DNA of 64,000 nucleotides from positions 3,370,501-3,434,500 of the forward strand of contig JAQFVV010000072.1 of the NCBI GenBank assembly GCA_028023455.1, given 5' to 3'. The position numbers and the translations under genes are program-made. This document shows, in pieces, positions 34,470 through 46,249 of the stretch. This stretch comes from Epiperipatus broadwayi. Lineage: Eukaryota > Onychophora > Udeonychophora > Euonychophora > Peripatidae. Numbering within the stretch: position 1 is the stretch's first letter; every line of letters starts with the position of its first letter. The notes under the pieces were generated by a model. It was given only the letters and a program-made list of their open reading frames with translations. It had not been told where the DNA came from and searched no databases.

Positions 34470-35460
34470 TTTTGAACGATTCAAACAACTCATAGAAAGT
34501 ATAAATTGGAGGCTCAGGTGTAAGTTTTTTTTTTCAATATAAATTAAATATGGAATAAATTTTAAATTTATTTCATTTTTTAAAAATAATTATATAATCT
34601 TTTCAAAAACTGAAAATAACATATATAAAAAATTAAAACTTTTAGAGTCACTTGTTAATTCTATTTTATCTTGAGTGAAAATGTTAACAGCAACATATAC
34701 AATATCCTGAGAATAGTTACAAGCTCAGTGAAGAGTCTTTGGATCTTGGAGCAGCCCAATTGGACCTTTAGCATCAAATGCACCCTCTCTTATCAAGCTA
34801 TCAGCCCAAATTAAAAAAGTTATGTTTTTAATCTAAGCCATATTACGTGCATAGTCGTTTAGATCTGAAAGAAGTTGTTTCTTTATATTATGGTATCCTT
34901 GGTTTTTTGATAACTATGGACACTTCTGTCCTGTGGTCAGGAATTAGTATATAAATCAATAAAATATCACTTTACATTTATTATTTATTTAAAACTTACA
35001 GTAAATGGTATAGAGATGGTGACAAATTATGCTATTATCACACAGAGATATGCATGGTAAAGTCACACGATCAAGTCAGGAAACATCTTATTGGTTTTGA
35101 AACTGTTAATGTCTTTATTGTTCGCAATGAGTGTGATTTTAGGGGGAAAAATTAAGTATGTTGGATAAATGTAATGAAAATAAGATAGAAGTCAAGAATT
35201 ATCATGGTCAACAATATAATGGTTGTAATGTTAACTGAGGATATTCAAAACATCAGAAGCAAATTTAATGATCATTAATTGCCATAAAAAAGTATAAAGA
35301 ATACTATTCCATTGATATTCTCAAAAATACTTCTATAAAATTGCATTTTATCTACTAAAGTAATGCTCTTAGTTCCTAATTATATGTATTCATTAATTTT
35401 TTTTAATAAAAAAAGACTAAGAAGATAAAACTGTAAATAAAATTTCAGTTTATATACACT
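34470..35460. other. No gene seen
   Basis: A+T-rich. A GTAAGT-like minus-strand site near 35001 lacks an open exon with an acceptor, so no exon is called. Confidence 0.4.
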
Positions 35461-35467
35461 GATATTA

Positions 35468-36190
35468 TAAGTGGGATGTGATAATATGTTGGACTATTTC
35501 CATCATCTATCATTAAATGTTGAATGTATACAAACATTTTAAACTTTACAAACAGCTTGTTAGTAATAACACACAAATAGACAACACAGGTTAGTAATTA
35601 CTAAGCCTAAACTGGAAATGCTGAAAAACAAAAACTGCACCTATGAATTACCATGTGAATGTTGAAGGAAGAATAATGATGAGACTTGTCGCCTTGCTGA
35701 ACAACAATGAAAAGAACACAAATTAATGACCATATATTCAATTGGGAAATTATAAAGATACTGAATAGAGAGGAAATGAGGCAAAGAAGAAAATTCAAGG
35801 AAGCTGCTCATATGAAAATGGCAAATAATCCTATAAATCAAAACGGTGTGGCAATACACAATGTGTGGAAGCCTCTAATTAACCTTGCTCTTAGAAAAAA
35901 GTATTAAAGAAAATTTTGAAGGACTCAGAAGAATTTGGACCAACCCTCATATATAAATATATTAAATTTCTACTATCTGTTGTTGTATTTGACAGAATAG
36001 CTTGGTTGGGTTAGAGCATTGCCTTAAAATTCAATATTCAAAATGTTGTGTAATTATTAATCTGCGTTGTCTATTTGTATGCTATTACTAACAAGTTTTT
36101 GTATTTGAAAAGTTTAAAATTTTTTCTATACATTCAACATTCACTGATAAATGACAGAAATAGTCCAATATATTATCATATCTAATACAC
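35468..36190. mobile_element. Penelope-like element fragment with inverted terminal repeats
   Basis: The left arm (about 35468-35616, minus sense) and right arm (about 35990-36190, plus sense) are inverted copies of family C. Shared blocks are GTTGTCTATTTGT, AGTTTAAAAT and a terminal TAGTCCAA-ATTATC. Between them lies a decayed GIY-YIG endonuclease C-terminus in plus orientation. The right arm also has the tRNA-like head (TTGGTTGGGTTAGAGCATTG) but has lost about 90 bp, including the hammerhead segment present at 31738. The reverse transcriptase is absent: this is a 5'-truncated copy with an inverted terminal repeat, an arrangement reported for Penelope elements. Confidence 0.7.
35636..35907 (+). 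pseudogene. PLE GIY-YIG endonuclease, C-terminal remnant
   Basis: From 35636 the translation reads CTYELPCEC, then a stop, then a region with ETCR and, after another stop, KEH. This is the CxYxIPCxCGxxYIGETxR...KEH pattern of the GIY-YIG nuclease domain in Penelope-like elements. A frame change near 35707 leads into DHIFNWEIIKIL, REEMRQRRKFKEAAHM and NNPINQNG, the usual tail after the catalytic domain. About 30-40 expected residues between KEH and the NWEIIKIL block are missing. Two in-frame stops, a frameshift and the deletion make it non-functional. Confidence 0.7.
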
Positions 36191-36199
36191 CACCACCAC

Positions 36200-37570
36200 A
36201 AACCTTTAGGTAAATACTAAATTGTAAGTGCGAAATTCTACATAACTGGCAATTCCAGATAAGATATCACTAGGTAATAAATTAAAGTTCATAATCCAAG
36301 CTGAAGCTTGATTCAGCTTGGGTTAGAGATTTTAATTATCTAGCAACATTGGCATATTTTAATAGTAATAACACAGAAATGAATGCACTCCTGAGAATGT
36401 CAAACATTATTATAAACTACAATTAGAAATCAAAATATTAATATTAATTATCTAATTAAAAAAATTTGAACACTTTCTTGCTCAGGAATTCATAAAAAAG
36501 TTTGAACTCCACATTCTCCCTTTCTATCATTACACTAAACAAGCTAATAATAAAATAAAAAATCCTTACGTTTAATTAAAAAAAAAAAAAAAATGCGCAT
36601 GCGCAATCAATATACGAACGCGTTTAAATATAATAATTCCAAAGATATTTAACGCTGAGCAAAGCACGCAGCGATATTGAAACGCTCTAAAGTTATCACT
36701 TTATGCACAACTTCGAATCTCCAAATTTTTCAAAATCTTGAATCAAAGAATATAATAATTAAAAATTATAGCATAAAATTTTCAAACCCGCTGATTTACG
36801 GTGACTTTAAGGCACAAACCCTTTGATGTTTTGAGCAGGGAATGGATACATTACTAGACTTGCATATATTAAATTACGTAATCACAAACCTTTTCAGATT
36901 CATACTTAATAATCAATCAACTCTGGGTCAATTGTTCTGGTAAAGAATGCCTTATTGGATTAAACTAATGTAAAACCAAATTTGTAAATATTATTAATCT
37001 TGTCTCAAAGTTAAAAAGAGAATTATTCTTGATGTAAATGCAATTACCAAAGCCCCAGCTGTTCGTAAATTAGGAAAAAAAAAAAAAATCAAAACTAAGA
37101 TTGGAAAAAAATGAAAAATAATATATATATTGATGTATGTGTAGTAAAACACACGGAATGCATATCTAACAATTTGATAATTCCACAATACTGCAAAACT
37201 GACCAAAAATAATGGTATATAAAATATTTTTTTGTTAAAAAATTAAATTTTCTGTTTTTTATTATGATGTAAAATTGTTGCAAGTCAAGGGTGAACAAAA
37301 GCGAGACTGGAAGCCATATCAAATCCACCTGGACAATTTATCAGAAAATTAATGAATTTTAACCCTTTAAAGACGTATTTTGAGTTTTATCTAAACAAGT
37401 GTTTTTCAAACTTTTTGTAGTAGTGATCCCTATTTTATATGTTTTGTACATATAAATTTATTGTATTATAAATAACTTATAGTATGGATTAAATTGTGTA
37501 CAGTTCATGCAATACAATGATTTATAATTTTAATTAAGGTATGTTTATTCACTAATAACACTGATTTATA
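36200..37570. other. No gene; partial SINE-2-like copy near 36470-36535
   Basis: Minus-strand TATGAATTCCTGAGCAAG with GAGTTCAAAC upstream matches the 3' end of SINE family 2. The rest is A+T-rich with an A-run at about 36577-36592. Open frames near 36994-37328 (-) are low-complexity and unsupported. Confidence 0.4.
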
Positions 37571-37579
37571 ATAAAATTA

Positions 37580-40500
37580 TGTGCATCATCATCATCAACC
37601 ATTATCAATCCACTGCAGGATGAAGGTCTCTCCAAGTTTAATCCATCTTCTCCGATATTTAGCTTCTCTTTTCCACAACACCCCTGATTTTCTTATTTCA
37701 TCCATCCATCTCACATGTGGTCTCTTTCTGGGTCTTTTATAATCTCTTGGAATCCAGTTTAAAATTTCAATTGTCCATCTATTATCATTTCTTCTAGCAA
37801 TATGTCCAGCCCAACTCCATTTCAATCTTTTAATTTTTTCAATAAGGTCAGTAACACCTGTTTGTTGTCTTACCCATACATCTCTCCATACTCCTTTGAG
37901 TGGTCTGAAATCTCTGTATTGCTCTTCTATTAAGTGTCCAAGTCTCAGATCCATAAGTAAGAACTGGTAAAACATATTTGTTAAAAACCATTCTTTTCAA
38001 ACACATAAGCATATTTCCTTTTAGTATCAAGTTATTTCTACCAAAAGCACTCCAACCAAGTTTAATTATATGATTAATTTCCTCCATTATGTTTCCATCT
38101 GTATTAATAATTTGACCAAGGTATTTGTAACTGTTAACTTCTTCTAATTCTTCATAATCAATCTTTATTTTCATATTTTGAGCAAATCGATTAAACATTA
38201 CTTTAGTCTTTTTAACATTTATCTTTAGTCCTACTTTTCTACTTTCATCTGCTAACTCCTGCAACATTTCCTGCAGCTCTGAAGCATTATTTGCAAAAAC
38301 AACTACATCATCTGCAAAATCTAAATGACTTAAATACTCTCCATTTACTTTCATTCCTTTAGTTTCCCATTTTAATCCACAAAATACTTCTTGCAACACT
38401 GCTGTAAAAAGTTTTGGAGATATGGAGTCACCTTGTCTTACACCTTTCTCAATGTTGATTTTTCCAGTATTATTATGTAATCTAATTGTTGCTGTTGCAT
38501 TTTTATAAATATTCTTCAAAATATGACAATATCATGGATCTATACCTTGATGATCCAATGCTTTAATCACTGAAGAAATGTGTATAGAATCGAATGCCTT
38601 TTCATAATCTACAAATCCAAAACATAATGACAACTCATATTCATTTGTCCTTTCTATGACTTCTCTCAATACCTGGATATGATCTATTGTACTAAAACCA
38701 CTTTTAAATCCAGCTTGTTCTCTTGGTTGGTGGAAATCCAAAGTTCTCTGTAGACGAGTTGTAATTATCTTGGTAAAAATTTTATATAAAACTGATAAAA
38801 GGCTGATAGGTCTGTAATTTCTAATATCTTCTTTATCACCTTTTTTAAATATTAATATTATTACTGCATTCTTCCAATCTTCTGGTAAATCTTTATCATT
38901 TAGACATTTGGTATATAACTTTGCTAAAACTGTTTCTATTTCTTCACCTACTTCTTTTAATATATCAATTATAATTCCATCATTTCCTGGAGCCTTTCCT
39001 TTCTTCATACATTTAATTGCATGTCTCACTTCTTCATTTAAAATTCTGGGCAATTCGGAAGACGTAATAGATATAGGAGGTACTTGTTCTTTATTACTAT
39101 ATAATTCTTGATAAAAATCTTCTACCAATTTCATGATGTCATCTCTCTTTTTGGTAATAATTCCATCTTTTTTTCTTATTGCAGATATATATTTCCTACC
39201 AATACCAAAATGTTGTTTAACATTCTTGAGACTTTTATTTTCTTCTACAGCTTTCCTTGCTATTTCACAGTTATACTTTCTTATATCATTTTCAACTCTT
39301 TTCCGTACCATTTTACAAAATTCGAGATATTCAATTCTTTTTAATACATCATTTTTGTATATCTTCATATTCCTTCTTTTCTTCATAAATTCTCTAGTCT
39401 CAGTAGAAATTTTATTAGTCAATTGCTGCTTTTTTCTACCAGCTATCTTTGTTGCAGTTTTTAAAAGTGTATCAGTTATTTTCATATTAATTTCATTCAA
39501 ATCTGAATCATGTTCAAAATCTCCTAACACTTGAAACCTAGTTGTAAGTTCTAATTTAAATTCATTAGAATGTTTCTGAAGATTAGGAATATCAACTGTA
39601 AATATTGTTTTTCTTAATAATTTTTGTCTCTCTAGTTTTACATTAACACGTAACTTACACCTTACTAATCGATGATCATTTCCTATGTTAAATTTATTAA
39701 GAACATTACAATCTTGAAATATGTATTTCCTGTTAGTCAAAATATAATCCAATTCTGCTGTATCTTCATTTGGATGCTTCCATGTCCATTTCCTTTTAAC
39801 ATTTTTCTCAAAAAATGAATTCATAATATAAAGTTTTTCTTTTTCTGCAAACTCCACAAGTCTATGTCCTCTCTCATTTCTATTACCATAACCAAAATTA
39901 CCTACAGCAATTTCGTCTTTCATTTGTCTACCAATTCTAGCATTAAAGTCTCCCATAACAATTTTAAAATGTTGTTCACTCTGATCAAAAGTCTTTTGTA
40001 CATCCATATAAAAATCTTCTACTACTTCATCACTATGAGAACTTGTTGGGGCATAAACCTGAATTATCTGCATTTGGTATCTGCTATTAAGTTGTATAAC
40101 TAATCTTGCAACTCTGTCCGATACACCATCAATCTCCACAATATTGTTCTTCCACTTTTTATTTATAATGAATCCTACTCCACTTGTATTTCCAATATGT
40201 GTGCCTTTATAATAGAGTATATGTCCACTTTTTAAATCAATTGTTTCTTCACCTTTTCTTCTAACTTCACAAAGTCCAATAATGTCCCATTTAATATAAG
40301 ACAATTAATTCTTCTTCTAATTCTTGCAATCTTCCTTCACTTGAAAGTGATCTGCAGTTGTCAGTACCTAAATAAAAAGTCGTCATCAAATGGCAGCCTG
40401 GGTCCGCAATCAGGGGATTCTTAGCACCCTCCGCCTTCAGCCACCAACCGCTGCCTTGGTTGGTGACTTTACAGCCTCCTGGGAATAAGGGCCATGCTTT

Positions 40501-40840
40501 ATTTTTGTCTGTCATAATTGTATATATGTATTGCAAAAATATTTATCATTTACACAAACATTCATTCTGCCTTATCAGGCACTGAGAAGAAAGACCATGG
40601 TGTTTCTTGATCTTAAACTCAGAGGTAAAAAGCCAATAAACTCACCACGCTGGCTAATGCGTGTTGGTGAGCAGCCCATCCATGTTCGTATACTATATGA
40701 ATAATCACATAGTAATAACAGCTGCAATGACAAGAACGTATGGAGTGGACATTAGGAATTTGCCCTGCTCGGTTCCTTTAAGGCCTCCAAGAGAAATCAA
40801 AGGGTCTCCTTTCAGTTAATAGCAAACTCCTTTCTGCAGC
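37580..40840 (-). mobile_element. Near full-length RTE-type non-LTR retrotransposon
   Basis: This is the best-preserved transposon in the window. On the minus strand it runs from a G+C-richer 5' region (about 40840-40540) through one long endonuclease/RT reading frame to a short 3' UTR. The 3' UTR contains CCTGCAGTGGATTGATAATG and a (GAT)4 tail at 37585-37597. Three other 3' ends of the same type are present (6735, 41172, 59085), so the family has been active here repeatedly. The 5' boundary is a compositional estimate, and no duplication was identified. Confidence 0.85.
37595..40431 (-). pseudogene. RTE endonuclease-reverse transcriptase, two frameshifts and one stop
   Basis: The frame begins with a degenerate TWNVRSL block (TDNCRSL) and RLQELEEEL near 40310-40370, then shifts frame into a 590-residue frame (40304 to 38532). 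There the apurinic-like endonuclease motifs lie at residues 84-87 (YAPT), 118-122 (GDFNA), 185-189 (LDYIL) and 208-212 (GNDHR). RT follows with KGKAPGNDG (about 435-443), NYRPISLLS (497-505), EQAGFKSGFST (529-539) and FVDYEKAFDS (564-573). An in-frame TGA at about 38532 interrupts it. Reading resumes in the same frame with GVRQGDSISP and the FADDVVVF catalytic block, then LTYGSETWTL. A second frameshift near 37870 leads to the C-terminus (WAGHIARR, RWMDEIRKS, KLGETFILQW). Catalytic residues are mostly kept, so inactivation is recent relative to the other LINEs. Confidence 0.85.
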
Positions 40841-40844
40841 CTAT

Positions 40845-41165
40845 GTGTATATAATCTATTTAATTGAAAGAAGTTCAAGCACACATGACAGAGAGGATCC
40901 ATAATTCATGGATCTTAAGCTCTGGAATTTGCCACTCAATCACTGCAATAATCTACACAGGACTATTTTATGAAATACTTGAGCCTAATGTGTTTCCCAG
41001 ATTATTTTTTTCAATGAATAAGTTATTTTTAAATTATTCATGTAGATAAGCCTAATTTGCATAAGCAAGTAGGAGATAACTGTGTCAATCAAGAATGTGT
41101 CAATTTTAACACAATGATAATCCTGAAATGTTCATCACAGCAATCTGGTTAAAAATAAGTGATCT
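40845..41165. other. No gene seen
   Basis: Flank of the RTE element. Nothing recognised. Confidence 0.4.
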
Positions 41166-41171
41166 GAACTA

Positions 41172-41583
41172 TTATGTCATCATCATCATCACTGCCAACT
41201 ATTATCAATCCACTGCAGGATGAAGGTCTCTCCAAGTTCAATTCATTTTCTCCAATCTTTAGCTTCTCCACATCACCCTGCATACATTCTTATTTCATCC
41301 ATTCATCTCACATGTGGTCTCTTTCTGGGTCTTTTACTATCACTTGGAATTCAGTTTAAGATTTCAGTTGTCCATCTTCTTTTAACAATATGTACAGCCC
41401 AACTCCACTTCAAACTTTTAATTTTTTCAATGAGGTCAGTAAACACTTGTTTGTTCTCTTACCCATATATTGCATTTTCAATCTCTTCTTGTTACTCCTA
41501 ACATGCATCTCTCCATACTTCTTTGAGTGGTCTGAAGTTTCTGTATTGCTCTTTTATTAACTGTCCAAGTCTCAGATCTATAT
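41172..41583 (-). mobile_element. RTE 3' end fragment
   Basis: About 410 bp match the 3' end of the 37580-40840 element: TATTATCAATCCACTGCAGG, TCACATGTGGTCTCTTTCTG, TTTGAGTGGTCTGAA and CCAAGTCTCAGAT. The copy begins with a (CAT)4 run at 41178-41189, the reverse of the RTE tail, and stops at the CTCAGAT block. It is therefore a severely 5'-truncated insertion with internal indels. Confidence 0.85.
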
Positions 41584-41589
41584 ATATCA

Positions 41590-42395
41590 TCTCAAAATCT
41601 TTAATTTACATTCTGGGTTCTATAATTTGATAAGTTTTTTTCATTTTCTTAAAAATAGTATAAATTATGTTTCTGGATAACTTTCTAGTTAATCAACAAA
41701 ATATCTGTTCATCATACAGCCACAACTATCATGAATTGATCTAATCAAATAAAATCTCAGCAGATTACAGTACTATATTAGCTGTTATTTGTCTTTTGAA
41801 TTTAGTTGCACTACATATTTTATTATTTGTGAATCAAAACTTTAAAACACCCTTTACTAAGCTAATTAGAAAAATAAGACATCAAATATGTTTTTATTTG
41901 CTAGGGACTCAATGGAGGGTAGTTTAACATTTTGTCAAATATAAGTTGAATTTTTTTTAAATAATAAATTATACTAAATGTTTCTTAATAATGCTCCAGC
42001 ATAAGCTTCTGAACTAGAGAACCTTAATTTTATTTATAATTAAAATAATACTAAACATAATTAATGAATGTCTAAAAGTATTTGTTCTTTCACATACATG
42101 AATGAGTATCCATATTTATACTTAGTAGACACACAAGAAAACAGACATTAAAAGTTCATCAGCTGATCTAAAAGCAAGAGAATATACTTTTAAAATAGAT
42201 AGGTGTTTTGTGGACTACAATAAAATAAAACAAAGAAATCTATAGGAGATACAGTTAGACTTGGGAACAATCTGGTACAACTCATCCAAGAATGCATATT
42301 TACCCTCATTATTTTTAATGTCAAGAGTAATTATGTTCTTAATGATTGAAATATTTGGGACATTAAGTGGCTGATGCAATAGTAACTGGAGATAT
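41590..42395. other. No gene seen
   Basis: A+T-rich DNA without recognised features. Confidence 0.45.
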
Positions 42396-42399
42396 GTCA

Positions 42400-43135
42400 T
42401 TTTGATCCCGGCAGCTAATGAGAAAAAGAATCATGGAAAAACTGCAGAGGAAAGCAAATGATATGAATTTAAAATAAATCGTGTAAAAACCAAAATCATG
42501 ATTAGAGATCACGTCAGTAATAATTCTAATCAAATTAGAAGTGCTGCAAGTTTTGAAGTAGTAGATAAATATGAATATCAAGATTCTACTGCTACTGACC
42601 ATTACTGAATGGTCATCTCTTACTGATCAGAAAGTATGTGGAAAAATTGTGATAACAAGATCAGCAATCGTAAAACTCTAAAATATGGAAAAGCCAAAAT
42701 ATTTCACCATCACATTAACATTCACCAATTGATTTTTCCCATTTATTAATTACACAGTCAAAACTTGGATACTCAAAAAATCAAAGGGAAAAAAAGATAA
42801 GTACATTTGAGATGTGGTGCTCTTGAAGAATGTTTCAGATCCCTATACTTCCCACAGAAATAATGGTCCTATTTTAAGAAAAAACATAAAATCAACAAGA
42901 GATTATCTGCGCTAATAAGAAGGTATATGATAGTATATTTCAGACATATAATGAAAAAACCAAATACTATAAAAAAGCTTGCAGTGAGTGAAAAGTGGAA
43001 GGTTCCTAGCCCTACACCCATCCTTCAATATGATGGGCAAATCAGATTAATCATGAACTTCCAGGAGATATTGCACATAACACAAACTATAAAGAACATT
43101 AAGAACATGCTTCATATGATGCTGCTATAACCACA
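42400..43135 (+). pseudogene. Decayed LINE C-terminal region (RTE-like)
   Basis: Scattered plus-strand readings follow the usual order after the RT catalytic block: a KTWILKKS (ETWTLKK-like) region near 42762, a DVVLLKN/EMWCxxRM-like block near 42817, and FRHIMKKPNTIKKLA near 42940-42985. A final DGQIRLIMNFQEILHITQ block lies near 43030. The HIMRKPNTIEKL pattern is typical of endonuclease-RT LINE C-termini. Stops and frame changes are frequent, so this is an old copy. Confidence 0.55.
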
Positions 43136-43139
43136 GAAT

Positions 43140-43560
43140 GATATAATGATTTATTTATCTGCATCATTAACAGTGAAAACATAGCATTGCATTTTTGTTT
43201 TTAATATTCTGCCATACATAATTTCAGCCACAAGTCAAAGAAACAGGATGTAAACATTAAAAAAGAAAATAATTTTTATCTGTATGTGATTTTTTTATTA
43301 TTGCAGGTTTGTAGAAGTTCGATTATAACTTTCATTAGGGAAAGATTGTTTATGCTTCTCAAATTTACATGTTTAATAAATGAAAAATTAAGAACGAGAA
43401 AGTGTAATAGATTAATCAATTTTTTAACGTAATACAGTAGTGATAAAATAAAGAATGCTGCCAGTGCTGTGATTGGAGGATACACTACAATTTAATAATA
43501 TTACTAAGGAAGATATTTTAGAATGCTTTTATTATTAAAAATTTGATTATAGTTTTCATT
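43140..43560. other. No gene seen
   Basis: A+T-rich sequence. Nothing supportable. Confidence 0.4.
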
Positions 43561-43562
43561 AA

Positions 43563-43693
43563 AAATTGCTATACTTTTTTTCCCCAGTGTCATAGCATCG
43601 GCCAGGAAGAGAACCCGCTAATCTGGGACTCCTGCTTATAAGGCGGCTGTGCTGATCTCTCGACCACCAACGCTTGACAAATTGCTATGCTTT
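43563..43693 (-). repeat. tRNA-derived SINE family 1, copy 2, with 15-bp TSD
   Basis: AAATTGCTATACTTT (43563-43577) and AAATTGCTATGCTTT (43679-43693) are a one-mismatch duplication around a unit of about 101 bp. Minus strand: GGTCGAGAGATCAGCACAGC, TTATAAGC, then GCGGGTTCTCTTCCTGG (T-arm-like), GCCGATGCTATGACAC and a short A-tail. The duplication shows it was retroposed as this short unit. Confidence 0.7.
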
Positions 43694-43989
43694 AATAATA
43701 AAACCAGTATAATAGTTCAATAAATTTGTATTTTTACACTTTTGATTTTAAGTATTATATTTTTCTGTTTATTACCTTAAATAATAATGTTGCTCTAGGC
43801 TGTGGGCCTGGAACAGATTAACTCTCTCTTAGAGTGAATGGATTCATTTTAACATACCATTAGATAATTAAATTTTTGGAAATGACGTTCATTTTAGTAG
43901 ACTTTGTGGCATATTGTATGGTTTTTAAAAACTAATTTATACATGGTCAATTTATTTATTCTTTATCAATATATAAAAAAACATGATTT

Positions 43990-44100
43990 ATTACTTAGGA
44001 GTTCATAAGAAGTTTCAGCACCCGACCTGCGAGTGCTAGAATTGATACTGGGACCTACCGATCCCAACCAAGTAGGGCAACCTACTACGTCAAAATGCAA
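43990..44100 (-). repeat. SINE family 2, reverse copy
   Basis: Minus strand ends with GCTGAAACTTCTTATGAACT and CCTAAGTAATAA, like 58575-58690 and the tail of 17339-17450. The upstream part (TTGGGATCGGTAGGTCCCAG, ATTCTAGCACTCGCAGGTCG) is G+C-richer and tRNA-like. Confidence 0.45.
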
Positions 44101-44104
44101 TATG

Positions 44105-44850
44105 AAATACTACTTGATAATTATTTTTCAACTTGGCACATTCTTCAAGTTGTACAACAAAATGATTAAGTTATTATATATATAAAAAAACATTAGATTA
44201 AAAAATATATTAAAATGTCATACTGATAATATATAAATTAAATTCTGAAATCTTGAATTTCATTAATGGCCTGCAAAGATTTAGAAAATTATTATTATGA
44301 CTCCTATGAAAAAAAAACTTGCCCTGTTGTAGATTCATAATTATTCATGCATCACAGATTTTCAATTTACATTCGTTTGATTTCTTCTTATTTTCATTTA
44401 ATCTTATTAGCAAGTTTGATAGAAAGTTTTAGTTCATAAAAAACTGCTTATTGTTCTTTTCACACAGTGGAAGTAAAAAATAAAAAATTACAACTTCAAA
44501 AGATATAGTTTAAAAGAAAGACAACTCATAATTAAAAAAAACTTTTTTTTCGTAAGAATGTTGCTATCATTTATTTATAGTTATTTAGAAGTCATATGTT
44601 AAAGATTGATTTTTTTTTTTTTTTTGGAATAATAGAAGAAATAATAAAACATTACGGAATCTGTAATTTTTTGAAAATTTCAAAAAATTATCATATAATT
44701 TTCATAAAAATTATCATATAAATTTTTAAATATAAAAAGCTTTAAATAAAATTTAAAATATCATTTGATTTTAGCTTATGCAATGCTTTTCAGAAAAAAA
44801 TTATTTTTCCATTCAATCCTGCCATCTATAATAAACTTGAGTAATCAATA
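44105..44850. other. No gene seen
   Basis: A+T-rich DNA with T-runs near 44610. No feature recognised. Confidence 0.45.
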
Positions 44851-44854
44851 GAAG

Positions 44855-44945
44855 GCTCTATCTTGTGCTGTCCCATACATATTCCCAGACTAATTTCCAG
44901 CTTGGGGCTTAAGTCAGTGAGGACTTTTGAATCTGGATTTTTTTT
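44855..44945 (-). repeat. Family B relic with degraded hammerhead
   Basis: Minus strand: GTCCTCACTGAC (core start), AAGCCCCAAGC, then GGAAATTAGTCTGGGAATAT, which aligns with the HHR region of 58763-58953 and 7186-7227. The GA of the CUGANGA core is changed to UU and stem II is poor, so the motif is degenerate. Confidence 0.55.
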
Positions 44946-44949
44946 TTAA

Positions 44950-46130
44950 GATCATCTAGAAGCTATCTTTTTTTTTCTATTTTCAAGCTACTTAATTTGA
45001 AACTTAAAAAAGAAATACTTGTAATATGCATTGATTATTCAAGATTGAAGTAGATGATAGAACTGTAATAGGATAAATAGTTTCTCTTGAAAATAAAAAC
45101 CACATTTTTTTTTTTTTTTTAAATTCTTTTTATGCGATTTGACACAAAGTAATTATAAAATGCAACTCCTGTTAAAAATATTAGACTTTTGCAGGGGTTC
45201 AACCCAAAGCAACAGAATTGGGCATGATCCAAGAAACATTGGTACTAAAAGTTATTAATTACAACTGACTGATGGCATTAAGGATTATATCAAATTTTGT
45301 AAAAACAAAACAATATATTAAATCAAAAATATAAATACAAGCAAAGCTTGATAAGTAACTACAAATCAGAGGACAAGGGGAACACAATGTGTTAAGTTGG
45401 GACATACGATGGAACATACTACCATAGTTCAGTAAAATTCCACCAGTCTTTCTAATTATAGGATGATTGGCTAATTTATATATTTAAATTTATTATGCAA
45501 TTTCTTTATGCAGTTATCATTAATATATATAATGTCAATGGAGACATCATGTCTACCATTCTCAAATACATATTAGTGGAAGGAAAATTCGTAAAAAAAA
45601 AAGATAAATAAGAATGTATTCTTTTATATGGCAGACATAAAATTTCTAAATAAATATGCAAGCACATGAATGTTCACCTGATCAAAGAATCCGCTGGTGT
45701 ACTTTGTTAAAATATTCATAGAGATCTTACGAAAAAATTGGTTTTATATCTGAAAATGATTAATTATTTTCAAGACTGCAGCATAAGAATGTGCAACTTA
45801 TTTTACAATATAGTTCTAAATTTTAAATTTCATTTTACAGTTTAATATCTTCATAAAAGGAAACCATGCAAATAAAATATGTTAATAATGATAAAATCCT
45901 GTAACAGAATGAAAAACGGGCGGGGAGACATCATTTTGGGAAACTGAACAAAATTATTTTTTTCATCTAATATACTGATTTTTAAAAATTCCAGAATAGA
46001 TGACCATAAGATTACATTTTTTGATAAGTTTTGGTATTGGTTAATAGATTCTGTTGCTTAGCAAAGTAATGTGACTTATATGCCTATGTATAAAGACATA
46101 TTACAACATACCATTTATAAAGAGATATAA
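44950..46130. other. No gene seen
   Basis: A+T-rich DNA with a T-run at about 45104-45120. Confidence 0.45.
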
Positions 46131-46139
46131 AGACTTTGC

Positions 46140-46245
46140 ACTGCATATATTAGTGTAACGGTAAGATGATAAATTCTAGAGCTGAAGGTCCACAGACTAC
46201 AGCTACAAAATTGCGATTTTCTGGTGCTCAAAATTTTATAAATCC
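46140..46245 (+). repeat. SINE family 2, forward copy
   Basis: GTGTAACGGTAAGATGATAA, ATTCTAGAGCTGAAGGTCCACAG and TTTTCTGGTGCTC lie in the order of 17339-17450. The head resembles a tRNA D-arm/A-box region. The copy is diverged. Confidence 0.4.
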
Positions 46246-46249
46246 GTAA

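Noticed and set aside
36994-37328. Overlapping minus-strand open frames of 70-77 codons
   Set aside because: Low-complexity, rich in Phe/Ile from T-runs, no splice context or homology pattern.
38908-39534. Plus-strand open frames opposite the RTE
   Set aside because: They are antisense shadows of the RTE reading frame, with hydrophobic translation typical of complements of Lys/Glu-rich coding sequence.
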